From NCBI GenBank assembly GCA_021298935.1, contig JAJTHR010000094.1:1-8675 (forward strand): a DNA stretch of 8,675 nucleotides, written 5' to 3'. Positions 1 through 6,801 of this stretch are shown one piece after another. Origin of the DNA: Parachlamydia sp. Its GTDB lineage: Bacteria > Chlamydiota > Chlamydiia > Chlamydiales > Parachlamydiaceae. A program made the position numbers and the translations under genes. The notes below the pieces were generated by a model. That model saw only the letters and a list, made by a program, of their open reading frames with translations, was not told the DNA's origin and did no database searches. The stretch's first letter is position 1, and each line of letters begins with the position of its first letter.

Positions 1-41
1 AATAACCTAACCTGATGGTTTGTAATATGTGCGCCCGACAT
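1..41 (-). CDS. istA: IS21-family transposase IstA, N-terminal 13 codons (cut by window edge)
   Basis: Read leftward from an ATG at 41-39, the frame gives MSGAHITNHQVRL and then runs off the window. A strong ribosome-binding sequence (AGAGGAG, 50-56) lies 8 bases upstream. The peptide resembles the opening of IstA, the DDE transposase of IS21-family elements, which commonly starts M-x-G-x-H-I-T-x-H-Q-x-R. IstA cuts and joins the element ends and works with the ATPase IstB, which would lie outside this window. The short tandem end repeats at 95-134 fit the family. Only 13 residues are visible, so intactness cannot be judged. The assignment rests on remembered family sequence and is moderately confident. 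Confidence 0.6.
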   Translation of the reverse strand, partial: MSGAHITNHQVRL

Positions 42-94
42 TTGCAGTGCTCCTCTTTTATCAAGAAACACTTTGAATGTTGGGCCTTTTTACA

Positions 95-134
95 TGCCAT
101 CCTAATTGTCGTTAACCTGCCATCCTAATTGTCG
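95..134. repeat. Two direct copies of a 17-base repeat, 23-base period
   Basis: TGCCATCCTAATTGTCG occurs exactly at 95-111 and again at 118-134, separated by TTAACC. The 23-base period places both copies roughly two helical turns apart, on nearly the same face of the DNA. Beside an istA-like start, the simplest reading is a pair of subterminal transposase-binding sites of the IS21-family element. Confidence 0.75.
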
Positions 135-224
135 CTGTATATTTTTGCGTTCATTTATCGCAAATTCGTGTCCAATGTTCAAGGTGGCAGTATACTCCTT
201 ATTTGGATTTGAGAAGACTTTGCA

Positions 225-316
225 ATATCGATGGATTATTTATTAAGCATGCTTACCGCAAGGAAACCATTGAAACCGGACCGGATCCAACCTGGCTTGA
301 AAACGTGTAAATCCAT
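225..316 (-). pseudogene. mutY: Remnant of a second mutY copy (C-terminal domain fragment)
   Basis: Positions 268-316 match 5780-5828 inside the intact mutY at 45 of 49 bases, including 29 identical bases at 283-311. In the mutY frame this segment reads HGFTRFQARLDPVRFQ. All four differences are at third codon positions and silent (GGT/GGA, CCC/CCG, GTT/GTC, CGA/CGG). Further left the match weakens but stays colinear: an extra G breaks the frame near 267, AGCAT at 246-250 still aligns, and 228-237 matches 5735-5744 at 9 of 10 bases. The fragment is in the same orientation as intact mutY. A chance 33-codon frame (243-344, leftward ATG to TAA) crosses it but has no ribosome-binding site. It looks like a decaying piece of a diverged mutY allele. 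Confidence 0.8.
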
Positions 317-347
317 GGAGGAACAAAGCTATTTGATCCTCCATTTT
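315..347 (+). terminator. Probable rho-independent terminator hairpin (rightward)
   Basis: ATGGAGGA (315-322) pairs with TCCTCCAT (337-344). After one A/A mismatch, CAAA (324-327) pairs with TTTG (332-335), leaving the loop GCTA. TTTT at 344-347 follows the stem on the plus strand, partly overlapping it, so the polarity suits a rightward transcript. The T-run is short, so termination is likely but not certain. The left foot of the stem coincides with the end of mutY homology at 316. Confidence 0.5.
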
Positions 348-362
348 AAAATTTGTCAATAA

Positions 363-421
363 TGGTAACTACTCAGGTCATTTTGTTTGCGCAGCAAACG
401 AGATGACCTGAATAGTTGCTA
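363..421. repeat. Long near-perfect inverted repeat (28-bp arms, 3-base loop)
   Basis: Arms 363-390 and 394-421 pair across the loop GCA (391-393). In a plus-strand RNA the only mismatch is C372/A412, with G-U pairs at 364/420, 366/418, 382/402 and 384/400. In a minus-strand RNA those four become A-C mismatches, so the plus-strand form is the more stable. The repeat begins 12 bases past the stop codon of the giant leftward gene. It could block 3' exonucleases or end transcription there, but there is no clear U-tract on the minus strand. It could also be a small mobile palindrome. Confidence 0.7.
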
Positions 422-433
422 ATGAATAATTGA

Positions 434-3400
434 TTATTTTCTGCTATCAGTATCTTTAAGTATGAAAATTGATTGAGAGTCTGTTGACTTCTTAATCAAA
501 TCAAGTGCAGTTTCCTCTTCGGATTCCCGTTCGATGAGTAACCTTTCTAATAATTGAGCCAGGTTATTTTTAAATTGGGAATCATGCGTCCCTTCGCAAC
601 TTTTGTTTTCTTCCATGTGAACAATTTCATGAAGAGTCGTCTCAATGATTGAAGCAATCTTTTTCATGGTTTTTGTATCAGCAATCTGGTGAGTTGATAA
701 AAATTCCCAAGCTTCCCCAAATTCTTTGACAATTCCAAATTCATTGGCAAAAAGCGTTTTTGAATCCCTGTAAGTATGTGCTTGAGAGCCGTCGGGTTTA
801 GAATGAAATTCAATATCAATTGGGTAATCGACCTTAATCGAAACAGCTTTACAAAATTCTTTTATTAAAGGAAAAAAATCAACATAACTTTTACCGCTTA
901 GATGAATCGCCTGCTGGTTTTTAATAGATTTAATTTTGTCTTTAATTTTTTGATGAAAAAAATCAATCACCGAAGAAGGGCACATTAGGTCATCTTCAAG
1001 CGATTCAAGCGAGTCTTTGATTAAACAATTCAACTCATCATCATTCATTGAATGGATATAGTCCAAATTATAACTTCCACTGTTTAACAAAATTTGATTT
1101 TCAGTAAGAACCTCTTTTACTTCTTTTCTCACAACTGTCAAAGTCATTTCCTCATCCTCTTCGCTTAGAGGAGCGTTCATGATAATCTTGGCAAATTCTG
1201 CAGAAGTTAAAAAAGAATTGCAAAAGGTCTGATAGGCAGTTTTTTGTTGCTCATTTTGATCTTTTTCAATAATTGAATGGATGAATTCCTCAATCGTTAG
1301 ATCGGATTCGAAGCTTAGGTTTTCAATCTGGCTGAAAAATTGCTTTGCAGCCTCCACAATCGAATTTTTTTTATGCGCATTGGGGTCAAACTTCCACTCT
1401 TTCTTCTCAATGGCAGCCAATAAAGACTGAACAGACTCATCTTCGGATACATCTATTCTAAAATCTTTCCAAAAATCATCAGAAAGCGTATTCATGATCG
1501 CCCTTTTATTAATGGTCCCTTTTTGGCCCAATGTATTGAGGGAAAAATGAAGAAGTGAGGTAAGGATAAGAGCTTTTGCCTGATCTTCCACCTCTGTTTC
1601 ATTGTTTAAATGGTTTCTATTCATGTTTTGCTTTGAATTAGAAACAAACAAACGAAATGCCAATTCATTTTCTTTAATTAATTTCTTGAGTTCTTTGGGT
1701 AGAAAAGAAGTAAAGCTTAGGGGAAGGGAGCCCATACGTATGTCATTGCAATAGATCCCTTCTTCCCCTTTTCCTATTTGAATTGTCAGTTCCCCATCCG
1801 ATTCTTCATGGAAAACAGGCGGCTTGCCTAATTGACTCAACGACTGCTTTTGAAATTGAATGTCAATTCCATCGTAAAACTGGCATTTTGAAACAAGCTC
1901 TGCTTTTGTCTTAATGAAATTCATTAAAGGATTGCCATTTTTTTCTTTAACAAGTAAAAAAGTGGTTCCGATGCTGCAAGGCTTCTCTTTTTTATAGATT
2001 TGGGTGACAATGCCTTTATCCGTTTTCTCCAAATGGAGGCAATGCTGTGTTCTTCCATCTTTTGATGTGAACACAGTGACTTTTGGATAGTCTTTGAAAA
2101 CAGTGTAAAAGCCCCAGCCAAAATTTGGATCCTCCTGATTCATGAGCTTTTTGGTAAGATTTGGAATTTTAAGGCAAATGAGCTCCTCTTCATCCATTCC
2201 TAAACCATCATCTTTCACGACCAGGGCAGTGGCCCCCTCGTCTGTCAAATGCATTTCAAAAAGAACTTCTTTAGCCCCGGCTTCCTTTGCATTTTTACAA
2301 AATTCACTGATAAAGTCATTTTCTCTTAACGATTGACTCATGGCACTTTGAATACGCCTTTGAGCATATTCCGCATCATGCAGCTCTTTTAAAACCTCTT
2401 CATCTTCATGTAATAGATGCAATTTTTCCGGATCAAATTCAAAAGGGTTTTTCAAATTTTCAGTCAGAAAGTTTTTAGCATCCTGCGCGAGCAAAGCATA
2501 AATAGTGGGGCGCGTGGAGGAAGTAATAAAACCAGTTTTTTCCCAAAGTTCTTGATAGAGGGTTTTTAAAGCATCAAAGTTTTCTATTTCTTGGTAATAG
2601 CTCTCTTTAGTGATAAAACGAATGGTCTCTTCCATTGTCAAATTGGGGAGGAGCTTACAATTGTTTTTTTCACAATATGCAATCATTTCTTCAAATGTGG
2701 GTTGATTGCCTTCCTGAAGGAAGTTCATTATTTTTTTAGCTGTGTTCCTTCGATCATACATGCAATATTCTGCAGCGCTTGAAAATTTTTCTATTTTTTT
2801 TGAAATGTCTTCCAGTGTCTCATTATCGAGCGCTCCTTCTTGAATGGAGGTTAATAGAAGCTCGCTGACAGATTGGAGCTTTAAAAAAGGATGGCGGTTT
2901 CTGATACGAGCAAGTTTGGCGCAAATTTCAACTGTCAGTCTTTTTGATTCAAGAGGATGTGGCATTTGTGAAATGGCAAGAAAAAGCTCATAGTCTTCTA
3001 CTGACAGTTTACCATTGATCAAACTCACTGAGTGATTGCCTAAAAATTTATAAGGAAACAAATCAAAAAAACGATGAATTTCATGGCCAGACAATTTCTC
3101 AAAAAATTCAAGATTCCAAATCAATCCTCGTGCAAAAGCTGTAAAAATTTTTATCCGGGTGTGCTGAGGATGAGCCTGAACAATTTTTTTTATGATTTCC
3201 AAATCATTTAAGGTGTATTCTTTCAAGGTTTCGTTTGGGAAAGATTGTTTGCAAACTTTTGAAATATCACTAAGGCCGCATTCCTCCATTATTTCCATAA
3301 ACTGGCAAAATTTACTATAGAACTCCCTATTAAGATGAATAAGTCCTTCTTCATCTCTAGTGGCACTGTGCATAAAAAATGTGTCTATGGTAGAGAAAGT

Positions 3401-5584
3401 ATCCAGCCATTGCGTTGGATACCCTTTAAATGCCTCAAGAACCTCTTCCAAATAGGGATGGCATTGCTTTAAATTGGCTGGCCGTTTATCAAAATGGTGT
3501 CCTCCCGTTGAAAGCCCCTTCTCTTTGGCTGATTGGTACAAGCTTCCCATCATAGTGATGACAGGCAGAGAAGCACTCTTTTTTTCAAAATAATGGTAAA
3601 GATCGATTTGATAGGCAACTTCAGAGGCATCTTTACAACTCACTAATGACCGCAGGAATTTTTTTTCCTCTTTTGAAATATGTGAATTAAAATAATCAAG
3701 TGATTGTGGATTGATTTGTTGAAAGCTTTCTTTAGCGGCTTGGTATTGCCTTTTTAGAGCATTTCCAAAAAATGAGAAACCTTTTTTTAATCCTGAGATT
3801 TTCTCGGCTAATAAATAAGCTCTCAATCCTTCTTGAAGTTTTATATTGTTTGGAAAAAATAGGGAGGCTAAAATTTCGGGTGTATTTTTTTCTTCGTTCA
3901 ATGTCTCATATTTCTCCCAGTCTAACTTCAGGCTGGATGAGACAGAACATCTTTCCCTTCCTTGCTCGGATTCTTTTTTATAAAGATGATTGGAAAGAAT
4001 TTTATCTGTATCAATGGTTTCTTCAAACCCTTTATTTTTAAGCCATTGGTTTAATAGCTCCAAGTTATAATGCATTTTTTCAGGGTCGCTGCATGCAAAT
4101 TTTTCATTGAGGAAAAGGTGCAAATCTCCGTTCATTTTTATTGCAGAGCATGACTTGATCGTGGCCTCTGGTAAAAAGTAAATTTTATAGCCGATATCTT
4201 CAAAAAAAGATTGATAGGGAAGAGCCTGAAAAAAATTTGAATTCAGGCCTATCGAGCCCTCTCCCCGGACCGTTTGCAATTCGTCTCCCAACGGCAGGCA
4301 AGGAATTTCGCTTGATCCGATTAGACCAGAAATGACTTCCATTAAATTAAATTTTTTTAAACCAATGATCGGATAAAAGGCGTTAAGCAAAGCTTCTTTT
4401 TCCTGCAAAGTCAAATCTTTTGACTGGAAAATCCCTTGTAGCAAGCTTTCAACTATTTTAAGATTTTTTTGATCTTTGTAATCAATTTCACTACGATCAT
4501 GGCTTAAAAGGAGCTTTTCAAAATCAATCGTGGCTTCAATGGGGAAGGAGCCATATTCAACGGGGAATTTTTCAATCAGCTTTCCACCCTCGCAAATACG
4601 CAAGACACTTTTATTGCTTGGCGATACATATAATTTTGCACCCTCCATTTGAAGGGTTTTCGAGGGTCTTTCATTGACAAATCGGCCATTAATAAAAAAC
4701 GGCAAGGTGGTGTTTTTAAAGACTTCAGTTAGATAGGAAATAATTTGGGCTTCTTTTTCTTTAAGATAAGGACTTTGGATACCGATCACGGTCCCTTCAT
4801 TGATTTTGGGCTCTTCCAGAATATCGCATTGAACTGTCTCCTTCCCTTGAAAGGCGAACAATTTGAAAAAGTCGTATCCCAAACGTGTATGAAAGGACAC
4901 ATGCTTTGATATTTTATTAATTTGCTCCCAACGTCCCTCCACTGATCCATTTTCCATAGTGATGTTGAAAGTGACTTGATACGGAGCCTTCTCAACACCC
5001 AGGTAAAAATGAATGCATAATTTGACCAAGTCCCCATCAATCAAAAAACTAGGCCTACAGGTGAGGGAGGAAGGCTCGGGAGAAATTAAAGAAAATACTG
5101 ATAATGCCCCTTGACCAAACCGGCCTGTGACATTTGGAATTCCTTCTTTAATGTCAAAAATGGCTTCAGGATTTGTGGACCTTCCTGGAACCATCAAAGG
5201 GATGAGTGAAGACCAATTCATTCCGGCATGATCTTCAAGGGTTAAAACGCCATTTTCAATCGTCAAACTGACAGGTTTATTCTGGCAACCTGCACGATAA
5301 TGCGCATCATAGGCATTGCTGACGATTTCTCTCAAACAGTCTTCTTTTTTAGGAAACTGATGGAAAATTAAATTTTTGACATAATGAATGAGATTTGGAG
5401 GTAATTCAAGGGAATTGTCTGAAAGCCGTTGAATATGATTTTTTAAATCATCCATGCTTTGAATACTTTCAGGTTGAAGGGGAAGCAATCCAGAAATAAA
5501 ATTGACAAGTTCAAAATATTTATTATCAACACTTTTTAATTCAAAACTTAATTGCCGAAAAATACTACTATTAACTGAATTCAT
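434..5584 (-). CDS. Giant protein with two GHKL ATPase modules and a C-terminal HExxH zinc-peptidase-like motif (1716 aa)
   Basis: Module 1 (about 60-380) has an N-box REIVSNAYDA with E86 and N90, a weak G1 box EDHAGM (117-122), a G2 box GRFGQG (154-159), an S5-like FFINGR (296-301) and a downstream SHDRSEI (361-367). Module 2 (about 1070-1340) has E1094 and N1098, a canonical DDGLGM (1125-1130), NFGWGF (1154-1159) and a conserved-looking basic segment SKQNMNRN (1317-1324). Near the C terminus, H1652-E1653-x2-H1656 is followed by H1667-D-x2-F1671, as in SprT/WSS1-like and YgjP-like zinc peptidases. GHKL folds bind ATP and drive clamp-like movements in Hsp90, MutL and MORC. Residues 380-1060 are unrecognised. 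No signal peptide or membrane segment is evident, so it is probably cytosolic or a secreted effector. ATG at 5584-5582 has AAAAAGG six bases upstream. The gene is markedly AT-rich and follows mutY after 86 bases. The cellular role is unknown. Confidence 0.9.
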   Translation of the reverse strand: MNSVNSSIFRQLSFELKSVDNKYFELVNFISGLLPLQPESIQSMDDLKNHIQRLSDNSLELPPNLIHYVKNLIFHQFPKKEDCLREIVSNAYDAHYRAGCQNKPVSLTIENGVLTLEDHAGMNWSSLIPLMVPGRSTNPEAIFDIKEGIPNVTGRFGQGALSVFSLISPEPSSLTCRPSFLIDGDLVKLCIHFYLGVEKAPYQVTFNITMENGSVEGRWEQINKISKHVSFHTRLGYDFFKLFAFQGKETVQCDILEEPKINEGTVIGIQSPYLKEKEAQIISYLTEVFKNTTLPFFINGRFVNERPSKTLQMEGAKLYVSPSNKSVLRICEGGKLIEKFPVEYGSFPIEATIDFEKLLLSHDRSEIDYKDQKNLKIVESLLQGIFQSKDLTLQEKEALLNAFYPIIGLKKFNLMEVISGLIGSSEIPCLPLGDELQTVRGEGSIGLNSNFFQALPYQSFFEDIGYKIYFLPEATIKSCSAIKMNGDLHLFLNEKFACSDPEKMHYNLELLNQWLKNKGFEETIDTDKILSNHLYKKESEQGRERCSVSSSLKLDWEKYETLNEEKNTPEILASLFFPNNIKLQEGLRAYLLAEKISGLKKGFSFFGNALKRQYQAAKESFQQINPQSLDYFNSHISKEEKKFLRSLVSCKDASEVAYQIDLYHYFEKKSASLPVITMMGSLYQSAKEKGLSTGGHHFDKRPANLKQCHPYLEEVLEAFKGYPTQWLDTFSTIDTFFMHSATRDEEGLIHLNREFYSKFCQFMEIMEECGLSDISKVCKQSFPNETLKEYTLNDLEIIKKIVQAHPQHTRIKIFTAFARGLIWNLEFFEKLSGHEIHRFFDLFPYKFLGNHSVSLINGKLSVEDYELFLAISQMPHPLESKRLTVEICAKLARIRNRHPFLKLQSVSELLLTSIQEGALDNETLEDISKKIEKFSSAAEYCMYDRRNTAKKIMNFLQEGNQPTFEEMIAYCEKNNCKLLPNLTMEETIRFITKESYYQEIENFDALKTLYQELWEKTGFITSSTRPTIYALLAQDAKNFLTENLKNPFEFDPEKLHLLHEDEEVLKELHDAEYAQRRIQSAMSQSLRENDFISEFCKNAKEAGAKEVLFEMHLTDEGATALVVKDDGLGMDEEELICLKIPNLTKKLMNQEDPNFGWGFYTVFKDYPKVTVFTSKDGRTQHCLHLEKTDKGIVTQIYKKEKPCSIGTTFLLVKEKNGNPLMNFIKTKAELVSKCQFYDGIDIQFQKQSLSQLGKPPVFHEESDGELTIQIGKGEEGIYCNDIRMGSLPLSFTSFLPKELKKLIKENELAFRLFVSNSKQNMNRNHLNNETEVEDQAKALILTSLLHFSLNTLGQKGTINKRAIMNTLSDDFWKDFRIDVSEDESVQSLLAAIEKKEWKFDPNAHKKNSIVEAAKQFFSQIENLSFESDLTIEEFIHSIIEKDQNEQQKTAYQTFCNSFLTSAEFAKIIMNAPLSEEDEEMTLTVVRKEVKEVLTENQILLNSGSYNLDYIHSMNDDELNCLIKDSLESLEDDLMCPSSVIDFFHQKIKDKIKSIKNQQAIHLSGKSYVDFFPLIKEFCKAVSIKVDYPIDIEFHSKPDGSQAHTYRDSKTLFANEFGIVKEFGEAWEFLSTHQIADTKTMKKIASIIETTLHEIVHMEENKSCEGTHDSQFKNNLAQLLERLLIERESEEETALDLIKKSTDSQSIFILKDTDSRK

Positions 5585-5617
5585 ACAAAACCTTTTTAAT
5601 AAAAAAAATTAAAATTA

Positions 5618-5646
5618 ATAGTAATATTTAAATGAGATAAAATCAA
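5618..5646 (-). promoter_or_regulatory. Candidate sigma-70-type promoter for the giant gene
   Basis: Read leftward, TTGATT (5646-5641) and TACTAT (5623-5618) are separated by exactly 17 bases in the AT-rich gap between mutY and the giant gene. Each hexamer matches consensus at 4 of 6 positions. Transcription would start near 5611, giving a leader of about 27 bases that contains AAAAAGG (5597-5591), six bases before the ATG. The gap is so AT-rich that chance hexamers are expected. It suggests the giant gene can be transcribed independently of mutY. Confidence 0.35.
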
Positions 5647-5670
5647 TTAAATTATAATTCCAAAATTGTT

Positions 5671-6711
5671 TTATTGACTAATCATTTGCCAAATTCGGCG
5701 ATGTCCTGATGAAAATGCGCGCTGCTGAAGTGTTTCGATAGATTCCCATTCAAAGCCAAGCATCGGCTGCCTAACTAAACATTGAAATCGAACGGGATCC
5801 AACCTGGCTTGAAAACGTGTAAAACCATGTATGACTGTTTCCAGGGGACCCAAAGCCTGCACAGTTAGCCCCCACTCTTTATGAATCAGGGAGACAAAAG
5901 AGGGGATTGAAATTCCTCTATCATGGGGGATTTCAAGATAGGGAAATTCAGTTAAATCCGACATAATCTTCCCTTTCTGCCCTTTTTTAACAAGATAACA
6001 CCCCCCATGTTCAATGATGGCAACTGCGCGATAGAGCTGCTCTGTTTTTATTTTTTTGCCATTTAGCGGCAGACGGTCCATCGATTGATGGCGAAAGCTC
6101 AGACAGGCAGATTTCAGGGGGCATTCTCCGCAGCGGGCCTTTTTCTGGCAAACCGTAGCGCCAAGCTCAATCAATCCTTCGGCAACTGCCCAAGGCTCCT
6201 CATCAGGCAGTAAAGACTCAGCAAGCCCCCTTAATTTTTTTTGAGTGGCGGATTTGGAAATATCCTCCTCGATGTGAAAAAAGCGGGACAAGACTCTCAT
6301 CACATTTCCATCGACAGCTGCCTTTTTTTGATGGAACGCAAAACTTAAAATTGCTCCGATCGTATAAGGTCCAAGTCCTTTGATCCTGGCAAGACCCTCT
6401 TCACAGTCCGGCAGCCTGCCGTCCAGTTCATTGCTAATCCACTTCGCCCCTTCATGCAGGTTACGGGCCCGTGAATAGTAGCCAAGCCCCTCCCAAGCCT
6501 TAATCACCTTGTCCAAAGGGGCTTCAGCCAGTGCCTGTACAGAGGGAAAAGTAGCCATCCAACGCTCAAAATAGGGAATGACGACAGCCGCCTGGGTTTG
6601 CTGCAGCATCACCTCTGAAACCCAAATGGCATACGGGTCGGTGGTATTTCTCCAGGGAAGCTCCCTTTTATTTGCCAAAAACCATTTTTTTAAAAGAAGA
6701 CAATCAAGCAT
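5671..6711 (-). CDS. mutY: Adenine DNA glycosylase MutY
   Basis: MutY removes adenine mispaired with 8-oxoguanine, starting base excision repair. The 346 residues match the usual length of about 350. Visible features are the catalytic Glu33 in SEVMLQQTQ, GLGYYSRARN (76-85), a helix-hairpin-helix IKGLGPYTIGA (110-120), catalytic Asp134 in VDGNVMRVLSRF, four iron-sulphur cysteines (188, 194, 197, 203), and a C-terminal NUDIX-like recognition domain from about 225. Two oddities stand out. The first cysteine spacing is five residues where E. coli has six. The usual F-S/T-H tripeptide of the recognition domain is F297-T298-R299. The mutY remnant at 268-316 also encodes F-T-R, so this is probably a lineage trait. 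ATG at 6711 has no clear Shine-Dalgarno sequence, but the protein begins where the family does. Its GC content is visibly higher than the downstream giant gene. It is probably functional. Confidence 0.95.
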   Translation of the reverse strand: MLDCLLLKKWFLANKRELPWRNTTDPYAIWVSEVMLQQTQAAVVIPYFERWMATFPSVQALAEAPLDKVIKAWEGLGYYSRARNLHEGAKWISNELDGRLPDCEEGLARIKGLGPYTIGAILSFAFHQKKAAVDGNVMRVLSRFFHIEEDISKSATQKKLRGLAESLLPDEEPWAVAEGLIELGATVCQKKARCGECPLKSACLSFRHQSMDRLPLNGKKIKTEQLYRAVAIIEHGGCYLVKKGQKGKIMSDLTEFPYLEIPHDRGISIPSFVSLIHKEWGLTVQALGPLETVIHGFTRFQARLDPVRFQCLVRQPMLGFEWESIETLQQRAFSSGHRRIWQMISQ

Positions 6712-6738
6712 GCGAAATATTTAAAATAGAATTATGGA

Positions 6739-6767
6739 TAGTCATTTATTTTAGACTAATATATATT
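6739..6767 (+). promoter_or_regulatory. Candidate sigma-70-type promoter for the rightward pair
   Basis: TAGTCA (6739-6744) and TATATT (6762-6767) are 17 bases apart and match consensus at 4 of 6 and 5 of 6 positions. They lie in the 90-base divergent gap between mutY and the 153-residue gene, so transcription would begin about 25-30 bases before the ATG at 6802. The AT-rich context makes a chance match possible. No convincing leftward promoter for mutY was found in the same gap. Confidence 0.35.
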
Positions 6768-6801
6768 TTTTACGCTTTACTAAAAAAAAAAAGAAAAATA
6801 T

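Larger units (their letters stand above)
1..140 (-). mobile_element. One end of an IS21-family insertion sequence
   Basis: This segment contains the start of an istA-like gene (1-41), its ribosome-binding site, a leader of about 50 bases, and two direct copies of a 17-base sequence (95-111, 118-134). Multiple repeated transposase-binding sites near each end are a known property of IS21-family elements. The outer boundary is uncertain. The right limit of about 140 is placed just beyond the outermost repeat, but the true tip could lie some tens of bases further right. No second end or target duplication can be seen. Confidence 0.5.

Noticed and set aside
95..134. CRISPR-like repeat
   Set aside because: Only two copies with a 6-base spacer; far too short for a spacer and explained by an IS end.
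243..344. 33-codon leftward frame running from ATG to TAA through the mutY remnant
   Set aside because: No ribosome-binding site, its first codons come from the hairpin, and the last codons are out of frame relative to mutY; best seen as part of the remnant.
1924..4041. Several short open frames of 60-90 codons on both strands within 1924-2782 and 3772-4041
   Set aside because: They lie inside the giant gene in other frames, lack ribosome-binding sites and have compositions expected of shadow translation.
4786..5040. 84-codon leftward open frame
   Set aside because: It overlaps the first GHKL module in another frame; the module's motifs show which frame is real.
434..5584. Assignment of the giant protein to a known anti-phage defence system
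   Set aside because: No recognised defence partner, nuclease or sensor gene is in the window, and neighbours are mutY and IS relics; there is no positive evidence.
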